Source: Paenibacillus sp. KS-LC4 (lineage in GTDB: Bacteria > Bacillota > Bacilli > Paenibacillales > Paenibacillaceae). Taken from it: 64,000 bases of DNA. Shown here in pieces: positions 26,720 through 35,221 of the stretch. Where the stretch lies: the NCBI RefSeq assembly GCF_036894955.1, contig NZ_CP145905.1, positions 5,374,001 through 5,438,000 of the forward strand, written 5' to 3'. Position 1 is the first letter of the stretch, and each line of letters begins with the position of its first letter. Below the pieces are notes generated by a model, which was not told the origin of the DNA, made no database searches, and was given only the letters and a program-made list of their open reading frames with translations. Position numbers and translations under genes: made by a program.

Positions 26720-27133
26720 ATGAGCGACTTTATTATTTTCAACGTGGCCAACAAGCCTTTTGCTGTCCATTTTTCGGAAATTGATGAGATTCAAGCAGCC
26801 ATAGAAGGAACACCGCTTCCTTTCGCCGAGCCGTGGCATGGTGGCGTGGCCAACATTCGCGGCGGCCTCTACACCATTATTAACTTGCGCAAAAAATTTA
26901 ATTTGTTTGGACAAGCTCCAGACAGCTATCAAAAAATTATTTTGCTCAGGCAAGCCAAAGTAGCACTGCTGGTCGATGATATCGAAAATACGGCCTCCAT
27001 TGAAGAAACAGACATTGAGCGTGTGCCGGATTCTTCAGAGAAGGACATTTTCCACCAAGCTTTCAGGCTGGATAACCGGGTTATTCCGATCCTGCATGTA
27101 ACGCTGTTCCTCGCTTCTACCAAAACCATATAG
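26720..27133 (+). CDS. cheW: CheW-like chemotaxis coupling protein
   Basis: A 137-residue CheW domain protein that links chemoreceptors to CheA. It begins MSDFIIFNVANKPFAVHFSEIDEIQ and shows GGVANIRGGLYTIINLRKKF, the conserved R-G-x-x-x-x-I-x-L-R core, and ALLVDDIENTASIEE. I start at 26720 because AAGGAG lies about 10 nt upstream; a frame from 26612 adds an unconserved extension. TATAAT at 26657-26662 could be its minus-10, and a TGTCGAA box lies just before it (26648-26654). It may serve the receptor at 4211, but that is inference. It could also be a CheV-like fragment, although no receiver domain is present. Confidence 0.9.
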   Translation: MSDFIIFNVANKPFAVHFSEIDEIQAAIEGTPLPFAEPWHGGVANIRGGLYTIINLRKKFNLFGQAPDSYQKIILLRQAKVALLVDDIENTASIEETDIERVPDSSEKDIFHQAFRLDNRVIPILHVTLFLASTKTI

Positions 27134-27141
27134 TAAAACGA

Positions 27142-27190
27142 CACAAGGCAGTTTCCATGCAGCTTCTACGCTGACGGGAACTGCCTTGTG
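27142..27190. terminator. Convergent terminator after CheW
   Basis: CACAAGGCAGTT (27142-27153) pairs with AACTGCCTTGTG (27179-27190). The T-tract is weak on both sides, better on the minus strand. Confidence 0.65.
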
Positions 27191-27198
27191 CGGTGTAT

Positions 27199-28284
27199 TT
27201 AGTACTTCCGAAACGGGATTTCCTTCTTCGCCATTTGCTCCGTATAGACGCTTTCCTGCGGCACAATTCGCTTCGGCAGCGTGCGCCCGGCAACGAGCTC
27301 CTGCACCGCCTGCATCATGTTCGGGCCAAGCAGCGGATTGCACTCGACAATGCAGTTGATTTTGCCCTCCGCCAGCTTCATGAACGCCCGACGCGTACCA
27401 TCCACTGAAATAATGACAATATCCACGCCCGGCCGCAGTCCATATTCCTCTATCGCTTCAATTGCACCAAGAGCCATATCGTCGTTATGGGCAAACAATA
27501 CGTCCATTTCGCTGCCATATTGCTTAAGGAGCTTGCCCATCACTTCCTTGCCTCGTTCAAACGTAAAATCAGCATCGACGCTGGCCAAGACTTTATAGTT
27601 CGGCTGCTTCAGCACAATATCCCGAAAGCCCTGTCCGCGCTGGATGGAGGGCGATGCGCCTTCCGTTCCTCGCAGCTCGACAATTTGGATGGTCTTCACA
27701 GCATTCCGCATTTTATCGACCAAATATTTGCCCGCCTTGCGCCCTTCCTCATATAAGTCCGCCCCAATATGCGTCACATAAAGCGAGGAATCGCCCACAT
27801 CGACTGAACGATCGGCTATAATGAGTGGAATGCCCGCCTGCTTCACCTCGGTTAAAATCTCATCCCAGCCCGAATGCACAACCGGAGCGACGGCAATGAC
27901 GTCAACCTTCTGCCTAATGAAAGATCGAATCGCCTCAAACTGCTTCTCCTGTGATTGCTCCGCATTATCGAACAAGAGCTCGATTCCAGCCTCTTTTGCC
28001 GCGTCTTTGACCGAATTGGTGTTGGCCATTCGCCATTCGCTCTCTGAGCCGAGCTGGGAGAAACCAAGAACGATCGGCCTCACTGGCTGCAGCAGCTCGG
28101 TTCCTGTTGCTTCGGGCAGCGTTCCGTCTCCTGCTATCATGCCCATTCCTACACCCGAATCGTTGTGCAGAGCTGGGTCTATTCCCGATGATGAAGGAGC
28201 AGAGGTGGTAAGCTGGCAACTGCTCAGCAGCATCAAGAAAGCGATTGCATAAATCATTTTTACAAATACAGCTTGTCTTCGCAT
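27199..28284 (-). CDS. Monosaccharide-binding lipoprotein (YtfQ-like), distal copy
   Basis: A 361-residue periplasmic-binding-protein-type-I lipoprotein: signal peptide with lipobox LSSC (Cys near 23), then LGFSQLGSESEWRMANTNSVKDAA, closely matching the start of the mature protein at 32070 (LGFAQVGAESGWRTANTNSIKESA). Ligand-site segments include VDVIAVAPVVHSGWDEIL and FAHNDDMALGAIEAIEEYG. This family binds galactofuranose or related hexoses in E. coli (YtfQ). It is the last gene of the transporter operon and a paralogue of the first one, so the importer has two receptors. GGAGGG precedes the ATG. Confidence 0.9.
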   Translation of the reverse strand: MRRQAVFVKMIYAIAFLMLLSSCQLTTSAPSSSGIDPALHNDSGVGMGMIAGDGTLPEATGTELLQPVRPIVLGFSQLGSESEWRMANTNSVKDAAKEAGIELLFDNAEQSQEKQFEAIRSFIRQKVDVIAVAPVVHSGWDEILTEVKQAGIPLIIADRSVDVGDSSLYVTHIGADLYEEGRKAGKYLVDKMRNAVKTIQIVELRGTEGASPSIQRGQGFRDIVLKQPNYKVLASVDADFTFERGKEVMGKLLKQYGSEMDVLFAHNDDMALGAIEAIEEYGLRPGVDIVIISVDGTRRAFMKLAEGKINCIVECNPLLGPNMMQAVQELVAGRTLPKRIVPQESVYTEQMAKKEIPFRKY

Positions 28285-28386
28285 AGCGCTTCCCTCCGGT
28301 TCAGCCAGTAAAAGCGTCTATGCCCTTCCAGCCTATTGATCGTATTGTAATGGATACAGGGAAAATTGTCATCGTCGTAACGACTC

Positions 28387-28429
28387 AGGGGGTGCCGCGA
28401 ACAACGTCGAATCGTTGTGCTGCACCCCT
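28387..28429 (-). other. Intra-operon hairpin before the distal binding-protein gene
   Basis: AGGGGGTGC and GCACCCCT pair around an inner ACAACG/CGTTGT stem. No T-tract follows, so it more likely acts in message processing or stability than as a terminator. It lies in the 158-nt gap between permease (28443) and binding-protein (28284) genes. Confidence 0.6.
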
Positions 28430-28442
28430 AAGCCGCAATCTA

Positions 28443-29408
28443 TTAAGCTTTCTGCATTTGCCGCCTTGCACTGAGCAGACGCTGCAGGACGATGAACAGC
28501 AGCAGCAGCAGGCCGATGACGATCTTAGTCCACCAGGAGCTGAGCGTGCCTTCAAAGCTAATAATGGTTTGGATAACCCCTTGAATCAATACGCCGAAAA
28601 AGGTTCCGAGAATATAGCCGACGCCGCCTGTCAGCAGTGTACCACCAATGACGACCGCGGCAATGGCATCCAGCTCCAGTCCGACCGCATGCAAGCCGTA
28701 GCCTGACAGCATATAGAACGTAAAGACGACGCCCGCAAGCGCAGAGCAAAGTCCGCTAAAGGTATAGACGAGAATTTTCGTGCGAGCGACAGGCAGTCCC
28801 ATCAGCAGCGCGGAGGATTCACTGCCGCCAAGCGCATACGTGTTGCGTCCGAAGCGGGTATAATGGGCCAAATAAATCGCTGCGGCTACTACAACCAAGG
28901 CGATAATGACGCTGATGGAGATGAAAAAGCCGCCCGGCAAATTGATTTTCGTCTGCGCCATGCTCGTATAAAACGGGTGATCAATCGTAATCGTATTGAT
29001 GCTAATGACGTAGCACAGCCCCCGAGCCAAAAACATGCCGGCGAGCGTGACGATGAACGGCTGGATTTTAAAATAATGGATGATCGCTCCCATGACCCAG
29101 CCGAAGGCTGCACCTAGCACGAGCACAAGCGGAATGACGACAGCAGGCGGCCAGCCTTGCTCCTGAACGAGGCTTGCCGAAATCATCGTCGTCAGCGCAA
29201 TGACCGAGCCGACCGATAGGTCAATGCCGCCGGAAACGATAACGAAGGTCATGCCGACCGCGACGATAATAAGAAAGGCGTTGTCAATGAGCAGATTGAG
29301 CAGCACCTGCAGCGAGAAAAAGCCAGTGTAGCGGAACGAGCCTGCCGCGAACATCAAAGCAAGCAGCGCGGCCGTCACCACGATTGGGATATACTGCCGT
29401 TTAAGCAT
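28443..29408 (-). CDS. Sugar ABC permease (YjfF-like)
   Basis: A 321-residue permease of the ribose/galactofuranose (BPD_transp_2) family with about nine hydrophobic segments. The motif VSGGIDLSVGSVIALT is the family signature. Further motifs are TYALGGSESSALLMGLPVARTK, the ATPase-contact loop, and LDAIAAVVIGGTLLTGGVGYILG. I start at ATG 29406-29408 (GAGG 9 nt upstream, overlapping the end of the preceding permease by 8 nt); an upstream GTG at 29423 is possible. It forms the heterodimeric channel with the protein at 29401. Confidence 0.92.
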   Translation of the reverse strand: MLKRQYIPIVVTAALLALMFAAGSFRYTGFFSLQVLLNLLIDNAFLIIVAVGMTFVIVSGGIDLSVGSVIALTTMISASLVQEQGWPPAVVIPLVLVLGAAFGWVMGAIIHYFKIQPFIVTLAGMFLARGLCYVISINTITIDHPFYTSMAQTKINLPGGFFISISVIIALVVVAAAIYLAHYTRFGRNTYALGGSESSALLMGLPVARTKILVYTFSGLCSALAGVVFTFYMLSGYGLHAVGLELDAIAAVVIGGTLLTGGVGYILGTFFGVLIQGVIQTIISFEGTLSSWWTKIVIGLLLLLFIVLQRLLSARRQMQKA

Positions 29409-30429
29409 GGCGTTTAACCTCACTCTCTGCCGGATAGCGGCGTGTCTTAAAGCGATGTGCGAGTGTCTTGCGGAACGTCTCCGACTGAATAAGGCAGACG
29501 AGCAGTACGACGAACGCTTTAACTACGAGCGTTATTTCTGGCGGAACGCCGATCATATAGATCGTCGTCGTCAGCGTCTGAATGATGAGCGCGCCGACGA
29601 CCGTGCCGAGCAAATAAAAGCGTCCGCCGTTGAGCGAGGTGCCCCCGATTACGACGGCAAGAATCGCGTCAAGCTCATACCACAGCCCGGCGTTGTTGCC
29701 GTCAGCGCTGGATACATTTGCGCTGAGCAGCAAGCCGGCGATGCCCGCACATAAGCCGCAAAACACATAAACGGCGATCATGACGACTCGCGAGCGAATG
29801 CCAGCCAGACGGCTCGCTTCCGGGTTGCAGCCAACGGACTCGATGAACAGGCCGAGGGCGGTTTTGCGCGTCAGCAGGATTGCAATCAGCAGCACTCCGC
29901 CAGCGATAAAGATGGAGAAGGGCAGCGTGAGCAGCGAGCCTGCGCCGATGAACTTATAGGAGCTGCTGGATACGGTAATAATCTGCCCGCCTGTAATGAG
30001 CTGGGCAACACCGCGCCCAGCAACCATTAGAATGAGCGTGGCAATAATCGGCTGAATACCGAACACCGCCACAAGCATGCCATTCCATAAGCCCAGCACA
30101 AGCGCCAGCACTAAGGCAATACCGATTGCGCTGAGCACGAGGCTCAGCAGGTTCTGATCCGTACCTTGGCTTAGAAACATACAGGCCATGGCGCCTGCAA
30201 TAGCTACGATTGAGCCGACCGACAGGTCGATGCCCTTCGTGGCAATAACGAGCGTCATGCCGATGGCGACGAGAATAAGCGGCGCGCCAAAATTCAAAAT
30301 ATCAATTAAGCTGCCGTACAGCTTGCCGGCACGCATTTGAATGGAGAAAAAATCCGGCTCATAAAGCAAATTAAATAATAACAGCGCCCCCAGCATGACC
30401 AGCGGCCAAAATAAATGATGTTTCACCAT
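29401..30429 (-). CDS. Sugar ABC permease (YtfT-like)
   Basis: A 342-residue BPD_transp_2 permease. The family signature reads ATKGIDLSVGSIVAIAGAMA, and the contact loop reads SVGCNPEASRLAGIRSRVVM. The second conserved stretch, LDAILAVVIGGTSLNGGRFYLLG, mirrors its partner at 28443. GGGGAG precedes the ATG. It starts 6 nt after the ATPase gene. Together with 28443 and 30436 it completes a YtfR/YtfT/YjfF-type importer. Confidence 0.93.
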   Translation of the reverse strand: MVKHHLFWPLVMLGALLLFNLLYEPDFFSIQMRAGKLYGSLIDILNFGAPLILVAIGMTLVIATKGIDLSVGSIVAIAGAMACMFLSQGTDQNLLSLVLSAIGIALVLALVLGLWNGMLVAVFGIQPIIATLILMVAGRGVAQLITGGQIITVSSSSYKFIGAGSLLTLPFSIFIAGGVLLIAILLTRKTALGLFIESVGCNPEASRLAGIRSRVVMIAVYVFCGLCAGIAGLLLSANVSSADGNNAGLWYELDAILAVVIGGTSLNGGRFYLLGTVVGALIIQTLTTTIYMIGVPPEITLVVKAFVVLLVCLIQSETFRKTLAHRFKTRRYPAESEVKRHA

Positions 30430-30435
30430 GCTTGC

Positions 30436-31956
30436 TCACTCCCCTGCCATGGCCTGCATAAGCTGCTGCTGGCTCATTTCATCTTCTGCTATTTCCTTGA
30501 CTACTACATGGTCTCGCAGCACCGCGATTCTGTCGCTAACCCGCAGCACCTCCTCCAGCTCCGAGGAGACGAACAACACCGACATGCCTTCACCCGACAG
30601 CTTCAGCACAAGCTTCTGGATTTCCGCCTTTGCGCCAACGTCAATGCCGCGCGTCGGCTCATCAAGGATGAGCAGCTTCGGCTGAGTCAGCAGCCAGCGT
30701 CCAAGAATAACCTTCTGCTGATTGCCGCCGCTAAGGTTCTTAATCAGCTGCTCCGGGTTAGGCGGATTAATATTGAGCGCCTTAATATATTCGTCAGCAA
30801 ACTCATCCTGGCGCTTGCGGGGAATGGCGCGAAACCAGCCGCGCGTCGCCTGCAGGGCAAGAATCATATTTTCACGAATCGTCAGCTCGTCGATAATGCC
30901 TTCTGTTTTGCGGTTTTCCGAGCAGAAGGCAATGCCCTGATCAATCGCCTCGCGAGGAGCAGCGATGCCCTCCTTCACGCCATTCACCCGCAGCGTGCCA
31001 TGATCTGGCCGATCTGCGCCAAAGAATAGCCGCGCAAGCTCCGTCCTTCCTGAGCCAAGCAAGCCAGCAAGACCAACAACCTCGCCCTTGCGAATCGTCA
31101 GGTCGAACGGCTCAATGGCCCCTTTGCGGCCCAGAGCCTTCGCGTCGATTACCAAATCCTTCGAATGCTCAGCAGCGGGTGCTGCCTCCTTCTCACGCGG
31201 CAGCGCATCGAGCTGCTCCAGCTCCTTGCCGATCATTTTCGATACGAGCTCTATCCGGGGAAGCTCCTTCGCCAAATACTCCCCTACAAATTCTCCACCA
31301 CGGAGAATGGTTATTCGATCGGACACCTCATACACCTGATCCAGAAAATGCGTGACGAACAAAATGGCCAGCCCTTCAGCCTTTAGCTTGTTCATCACCT
31401 CAAACAGCTGCTTCACTTCATTGCGGTCAAGACTCGACGTCGGCTCATCCAAAATGAGCACCTTCGCCGAAATATTCAGCGCCCGCCCAATAGCAACAAG
31501 CTGCTGAATCGCAACAGAATAGGCCGATAACGGCAGCTTTACATCCAAACGAATTTGTAAGCGGGTAAACAGCAGCTCTTCGGCTGCCGCGTTCATCTCT
31601 TTCCATAAAATACGGCCAAAACGCCGCGGCTCGCGGCCGATAAAAATATTTTCAGCAACTGACAAATTCGGACATAGATTCACTTCCTGATAAACCGTAC
31701 TAATGCCAGCCGTTTGCGCCGACTGAGGGCTGTCGATGGCCATACGCTGCCGCGCAAGCTCTACCGTGCCTTGATCAATGGAGTAAACACCTGTCAGCAC
31801 CTTAATCAAGGTGGACTTTCCTGCCCCGTTTTCGCCCATCAGCGCATGAATCTCGCCGGGAAAGAGGCGAAAATTGACGCCGGATAAAGCTTTTACGCCC
31901 GGAAAGCCTTTATGAATATTGCTCATTTGCAGGATAGGTTCGCGTTCCCGCTCCAT
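30436..31956 (-). CDS. Sugar ABC ATPase, duplicated NBD (YtfR-like)
   Basis: A 506-residue protein with two nucleotide-binding domains, as in RbsA/MglA/YtfR. The first has Walker A GENGAGKSTL near residue 40, Q-loop YQEVNL and Walker B LILDEPTSSLD; its signature site is AYSVAIQQL, altered from LSGGQ as is normal for the family. The second has GLLGSGRTEL in place of Walker A, signature LSGGNQQK and Walker B LILDEPTRGID. GGGGAG is 6 nt before the ATG. It powers the YtfT/YjfF permease pair encoded downstream. Confidence 0.95.
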   Translation of the reverse strand: MEREREPILQMSNIHKGFPGVKALSGVNFRLFPGEIHALMGENGAGKSTLIKVLTGVYSIDQGTVELARQRMAIDSPQSAQTAGISTVYQEVNLCPNLSVAENIFIGREPRRFGRILWKEMNAAAEELLFTRLQIRLDVKLPLSAYSVAIQQLVAIGRALNISAKVLILDEPTSSLDRNEVKQLFEVMNKLKAEGLAILFVTHFLDQVYEVSDRITILRGGEFVGEYLAKELPRIELVSKMIGKELEQLDALPREKEAAPAAEHSKDLVIDAKALGRKGAIEPFDLTIRKGEVVGLAGLLGSGRTELARLFFGADRPDHGTLRVNGVKEGIAAPREAIDQGIAFCSENRKTEGIIDELTIRENMILALQATRGWFRAIPRKRQDEFADEYIKALNINPPNPEQLIKNLSGGNQQKVILGRWLLTQPKLLILDEPTRGIDVGAKAEIQKLVLKLSGEGMSVLFVSSELEEVLRVSDRIAVLRDHVVVKEIAEDEMSQQQLMQAMAGE

Positions 31957-32003
31957 CTTCTTCTCCCCTTTGGTTTTGAATTTTGCCTATGCAATGAAAA
32001 AAA

Positions 32004-32047
32004 GGAAGCCGTCCGCCTGGTACGTCGACCAGCCTTACGCGGCTTCC
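32004..32047 (-). terminator. Internal terminator/attenuator after the first binding-protein gene
   Basis: GGAAGCCG...CGGCTTCC with an inner CTGGT/ACCAG stem is followed by TTTTTTTC on the minus strand. It lies between the binding-protein gene (ends 32070) and the ATPase gene (starts 31956). Partial read-through would yield more binding protein than transporter. Confidence 0.8.
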
Positions 32048-32069
32048 TTCGCTGGCTTCTGCGCTGCTG

Positions 32070-33113
32070 CTAGTATTTCCGGTCAGGCAGGGCAGCCTTC
32101 GCTTGCTCTGAAGTAAAGACGCCTTCCTCTGTTACGATACGCTTCTCAATTGTTTTGCCGTCCAGCACATCCTGTACTGCCTGCATCAATTGTGGTCCGA
32201 GCAGCGGATTGCATTCTACGATAAAGTTGATTTTGCCTTCGCTTGCTGCAACAAAACCGTCTTTAACGCCATCAATGGAAATAATGATAATGTCTTCGCC
32301 CGGCTTGAGGCCAGCTGCTTCAATCGCTTGAATCGCGCCAAGCGCCATGTCATCATTATGAGCATAAAGAACGTCGATCTTTTTGTTTGCTTTCAAGAAA
32401 GATTGCATAACCTCATTGCCTTTAGCACGGGTAAAATCGCCTGTTTGCGAAGCGATAACCTTCAGGTTGGCATTGCCCTTGATGATTTCCTCGAAGCCTG
32501 TTTTGCGATCAATCGCTGGTGCCGAGCCTGTTGTGCCTTGCAGCTCGACAATGTTGATTTCTTCAGTCGAATCCTTGTATTTATCAACGAGCCATTGTCC
32601 AGCACGGCGGCCTTCTTCTACGAAGTCGGAGCCAATAAACGTTTGGTACAGCGAAGTATCTGCCGAATCAACAGCGCGGTCTGTCAAGATGACCGGAATG
32701 CCCGCATCCTTCGCTTCTTTTAATACTGTATCCCAGCCAGATTCTACGACCGGAGAAAATGCGATAACGTCTACCTTTTGCTGAATGTAGGAACGAATCG
32801 CTTTAATTTGGTTTTCTTGTTTTTGCTGAGCATCGGAAAACTTCAAATCGTAACCCGCTGCTGCTGCTGATTCCTTAATCGAGTTTGTATTCGCTGTACG
32901 CCAGCCGCTTTCCGCACCAACCTGTGCGAAGCCGAGCGTTACTTTTTTGTCTGCTGGCGCTGCTGCCGGCTCACTGCTTGCCGCTGCCGGAGCGCTTGTC
33001 CCTCCAGTATTGCCTGCACCTGCCGTTCCGCTATTGCCGCTTCCGCAAGCGGATGTGACGAGCAGCATCGTCGCCATCAGTAGCGACATGCCTAGTTTTC
33101 CTGCTTTTTTCAT
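32070..33113 (-). CDS. Monosaccharide-binding lipoprotein (YtfQ-like), proximal
   Basis: A 347-residue type-I binding protein. I start at ATG 33111-33113, with GGGGAGGTAA about 7 nt upstream; an 83-residue N-terminal extension in the open frame has no signal features. Lipobox TSAC lies near residue 24, followed by an Ala/Gly/Ser tether. The mature part has VTLGFAQVGAESGWRTANTN, FSPVVESGWDTVLKEA and YAHNDDMALGAIQAIEAAG. It is first in the operon and the paralogue of the lipoprotein at 27199. Divergent from the sensor kinase at 33392. A cre-like site overlaps its minus-10. Confidence 0.93.
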   Translation of the reverse strand: MKKAGKLGMSLLMATMLLVTSACGSGNSGTAGAGNTGGTSAPAAASSEPAAAPADKKVTLGFAQVGAESGWRTANTNSIKESAAAAGYDLKFSDAQQKQENQIKAIRSYIQQKVDVIAFSPVVESGWDTVLKEAKDAGIPVILTDRAVDSADTSLYQTFIGSDFVEEGRRAGQWLVDKYKDSTEEINIVELQGTTGSAPAIDRKTGFEEIIKGNANLKVIASQTGDFTRAKGNEVMQSFLKANKKIDVLYAHNDDMALGAIQAIEAAGLKPGEDIIIISIDGVKDGFVAASEGKINFIVECNPLLGPQLMQAVQDVLDGKTIEKRIVTEEGVFTSEQAKAALPDRKY

Positions 33114-33159
33114 CTTTATATTACCTCCCCTGTCATTCACCAACTTTTGGCGTGCCCTC

Positions 33160-33176
33160 ATTATAAAACGCTTACA
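33160..33176 (-). promoter_or_regulatory. Minus-10 with overlapping cre-like site
   Basis: TATAAT on the minus strand (33160-33165) is overlapped by TGTAAGCGTTTTAT (33163-33176), matching cre except the final CA. No good minus-35 is visible, so an activator (perhaps the adjacent regulator at 35199) may be needed. Confidence 0.5.
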
Positions 33177-33391
33177 AATGGTCAGGATACGGAGTCCGAT
33201 AGCCGTTCGATTTGATTTTTTGGGTAATTTTCCAGCATGAGCAACAAATGGTTTGTTTTTTTGTGCGAAAGGTGGAAATTTCGCCAATCGAACATTTGTA
33301 CGTAGCGAGGTTACGAGCAATTTGATATAGTGAAGGTTGGATAGTTTTGAAACCGTATTCATTTCTAAATTTGAAAGGTTCCTATAAACCT

Positions 33392-35221
33392 ATGAAGCTG
33401 ATGCGCTGGATTTTCTCAAGCCTTCGAGCCAAGCTGCTGCTGATGTTCATTATTCTGACCTCCGTTCCGCTAATCGCGGTTGGCCTCATCTCCTATCAGA
33501 AATCGTACAATGCGGTATCTGATCACAGCAAAGCAGCGACGATGCTCGTCGTAGGCCAGCTTGGCAATGACATTGATGCGCTGCTTGAGGATACGGGCAG
33601 GCTGCTGGAGCTGGAAAACAACCCGCAGGTGCTGCATTATTTATTTTCGCAAACGGATACGTATGAGGATGCTAAAGCTATTATTCAAACGATGAATTTG
33701 TACCGGGAAACGTATAAATATGAAAGCGTACTCAACATTACGGTCGTCAATCTTTATGGACGAGGCTTAAGCGAGCGCAAGGGCGTGTTCCAGCTGGACA
33801 GGAATCCGCTGCGCAACCCGCATTTTCAATATTTGCTTAACCATCCGGATGAGGTATTGAATATTCCACCGCCGGACGCCTCGCCGCTTGACCGTCTCGA
33901 TGGCTTTTATTATTCACAGAATAACGTCATATCGATCATGGCAACGGTCAAGCAGCAAATTACCCACGAGGTAATCGGCTTTATCGTCATTGATTTGGAT
34001 GATTCGATTATTGAGCGTTACTGTGAAAATATTACGCTTGGCAAGAGCGGCTACGTATATGTGCTCGACCAAGCAGGCAATCCCATCTTCCTCCCCTCGG
34101 CCATGACGAGCGCAGCGAAGGTACAGCCGCCTGCTGATCTCAGCTCACAGCTCGCCTTAGAGCAAAACAGCTATGTGGATTACAGCGTCGGCAGGCCGAA
34201 GTTCGTCGCCTTCACAACCTCGTCCACTACAGGCTGGAAAATCGTCGGCTCCGTGCCGCTGCAGGAAATTGTTGCCGAGGCGAATGATATTCGCCAACTG
34301 ATCATTATTAGCGTGCTGCTCAGCATCGTGTTTGCGATTACGCTGCATTATTTCATTACAGCCCGCCTGACGCGGCCGATTCAGCTGCTGAAGAGCAAGA
34401 TGCGGCTCGCAGCCGGCGGTTTTCTCGAGGTTAAGGTGCAGCCCAGCGGCCATGACGAAATTGCCGATTTAGGCAACAGCTTCAACATTATGCTGGAGAA
34501 AATCAAGAGGCTGCTCAAGCAAAGCATCGAGGAGCAGGAGCATCTGCAGAAGGCCGAGCTGCGGACGCTGCAAGCGCAAATTAATCCGCATTTTCTCTAT
34601 AATACGCTCGATTCCATCGTTTGGATGGCCGAAGCCGGGCGCAGCGGGCAGGTTATCCAGCTGGTGCAGGCGCTGTCGCGCTTTTTCCGCATCAGCCTCA
34701 ATCGAGGCAGGGACTGGATCGCCCTCAAGGATGAGCTGGAGCATGTACAAAGCTACTTGATCATTCAGCAGATGCGCTACCGCGACATATTGGACTATGA
34801 GTTGGATGTGCCGGAGGAGCTGAAGGATTTGCCGATTTTGAAAATGACGCTCCAGCCCATTGTTGAAAATGCCTTATATCACGGTATTAAAAATAAACGC
34901 GGTAAAGGTTTAATCCGCATAAATGCTTATGCCAGCCAAGATTCGGACTTATATTTAATCATTGAAGACAATGGCATCGGCATGAAGCCAGAGCGACTTG
35001 CCGAGCTGCGCGAGGCTCTCCGCATGCAGCATATACCTGAGGAAACGGGCTCGGAGGTATCCGGCGGCTTCGGCCTCCATAACGTCCAGCAGCGGCTGCG
35101 CCTCTATTACGGGGAAGCCTATACCGTTATCGTAGAAAGCGAAGACCAGCTTGGAACAAAGGTTACGATCCGCATTCCAATGGAGAGGATGAAGCCGAAT
35201 GAAAAAGGTTATGCTCGTTGA
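33392..35221 (+). CDS. YesM-type sensor histidine kinase
   Basis: A 609-residue membrane kinase. TM1 lies about residues 10-30, a dCache-like extracellular domain to about 310 (the YVYVLDQAGNPIFLP segment is typical), TM2 about 318-338, and HAMP to about 390. The phospho-acceptor block is LQAQINPHFLYNTLDSIVWMAE, and the ATPase part has IVENALYHGI, IEDNGIGM and GFGLHNVQQRLRLYYG. I prefer ATG 33392; a TTG at 33347 also opens the frame. It overlaps its regulator gene by 23 nt and forms a trio with it and a binding lipoprotein. Confidence 0.93.
   Translation: MKLMRWIFSSLRAKLLLMFIILTSVPLIAVGLISYQKSYNAVSDHSKAATMLVVGQLGNDIDALLEDTGRLLELENNPQVLHYLFSQTDTYEDAKAIIQTMNLYRETYKYESVLNITVVNLYGRGLSERKGVFQLDRNPLRNPHFQYLLNHPDEVLNIPPPDASPLDRLDGFYYSQNNVISIMATVKQQITHEVIGFIVIDLDDSIIERYCENITLGKSGYVYVLDQAGNPIFLPSAMTSAAKVQPPADLSSQLALEQNSYVDYSVGRPKFVAFTTSSTTGWKIVGSVPLQEIVAEANDIRQLIIISVLLSIVFAITLHYFITARLTRPIQLLKSKMRLAAGGFLEVKVQPSGHDEIADLGNSFNIMLEKIKRLLKQSIEEQEHLQKAELRTLQAQINPHFLYNTLDSIVWMAEAGRSGQVIQLVQALSRFFRISLNRGRDWIALKDELEHVQSYLIIQQMRYRDILDYELDVPEELKDLPILKMTLQPIVENALYHGIKNKRGKGLIRINAYASQDSDLYLIIEDNGIGMKPERLAELREALRMQHIPEETGSEVSGGFGLHNVQQRLRLYYGEAYTVIVESEDQLGTKVTIRIPMERMKPNEKGYAR

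Noticed and set aside
33114..33362. 83-residue extension of the proximal sugar-binding lipoprotein
   Set aside because: It crosses the promoter and cre-like site, and the lipoprotein signal starts at 33113 with GGGGAGGTAA upstream.
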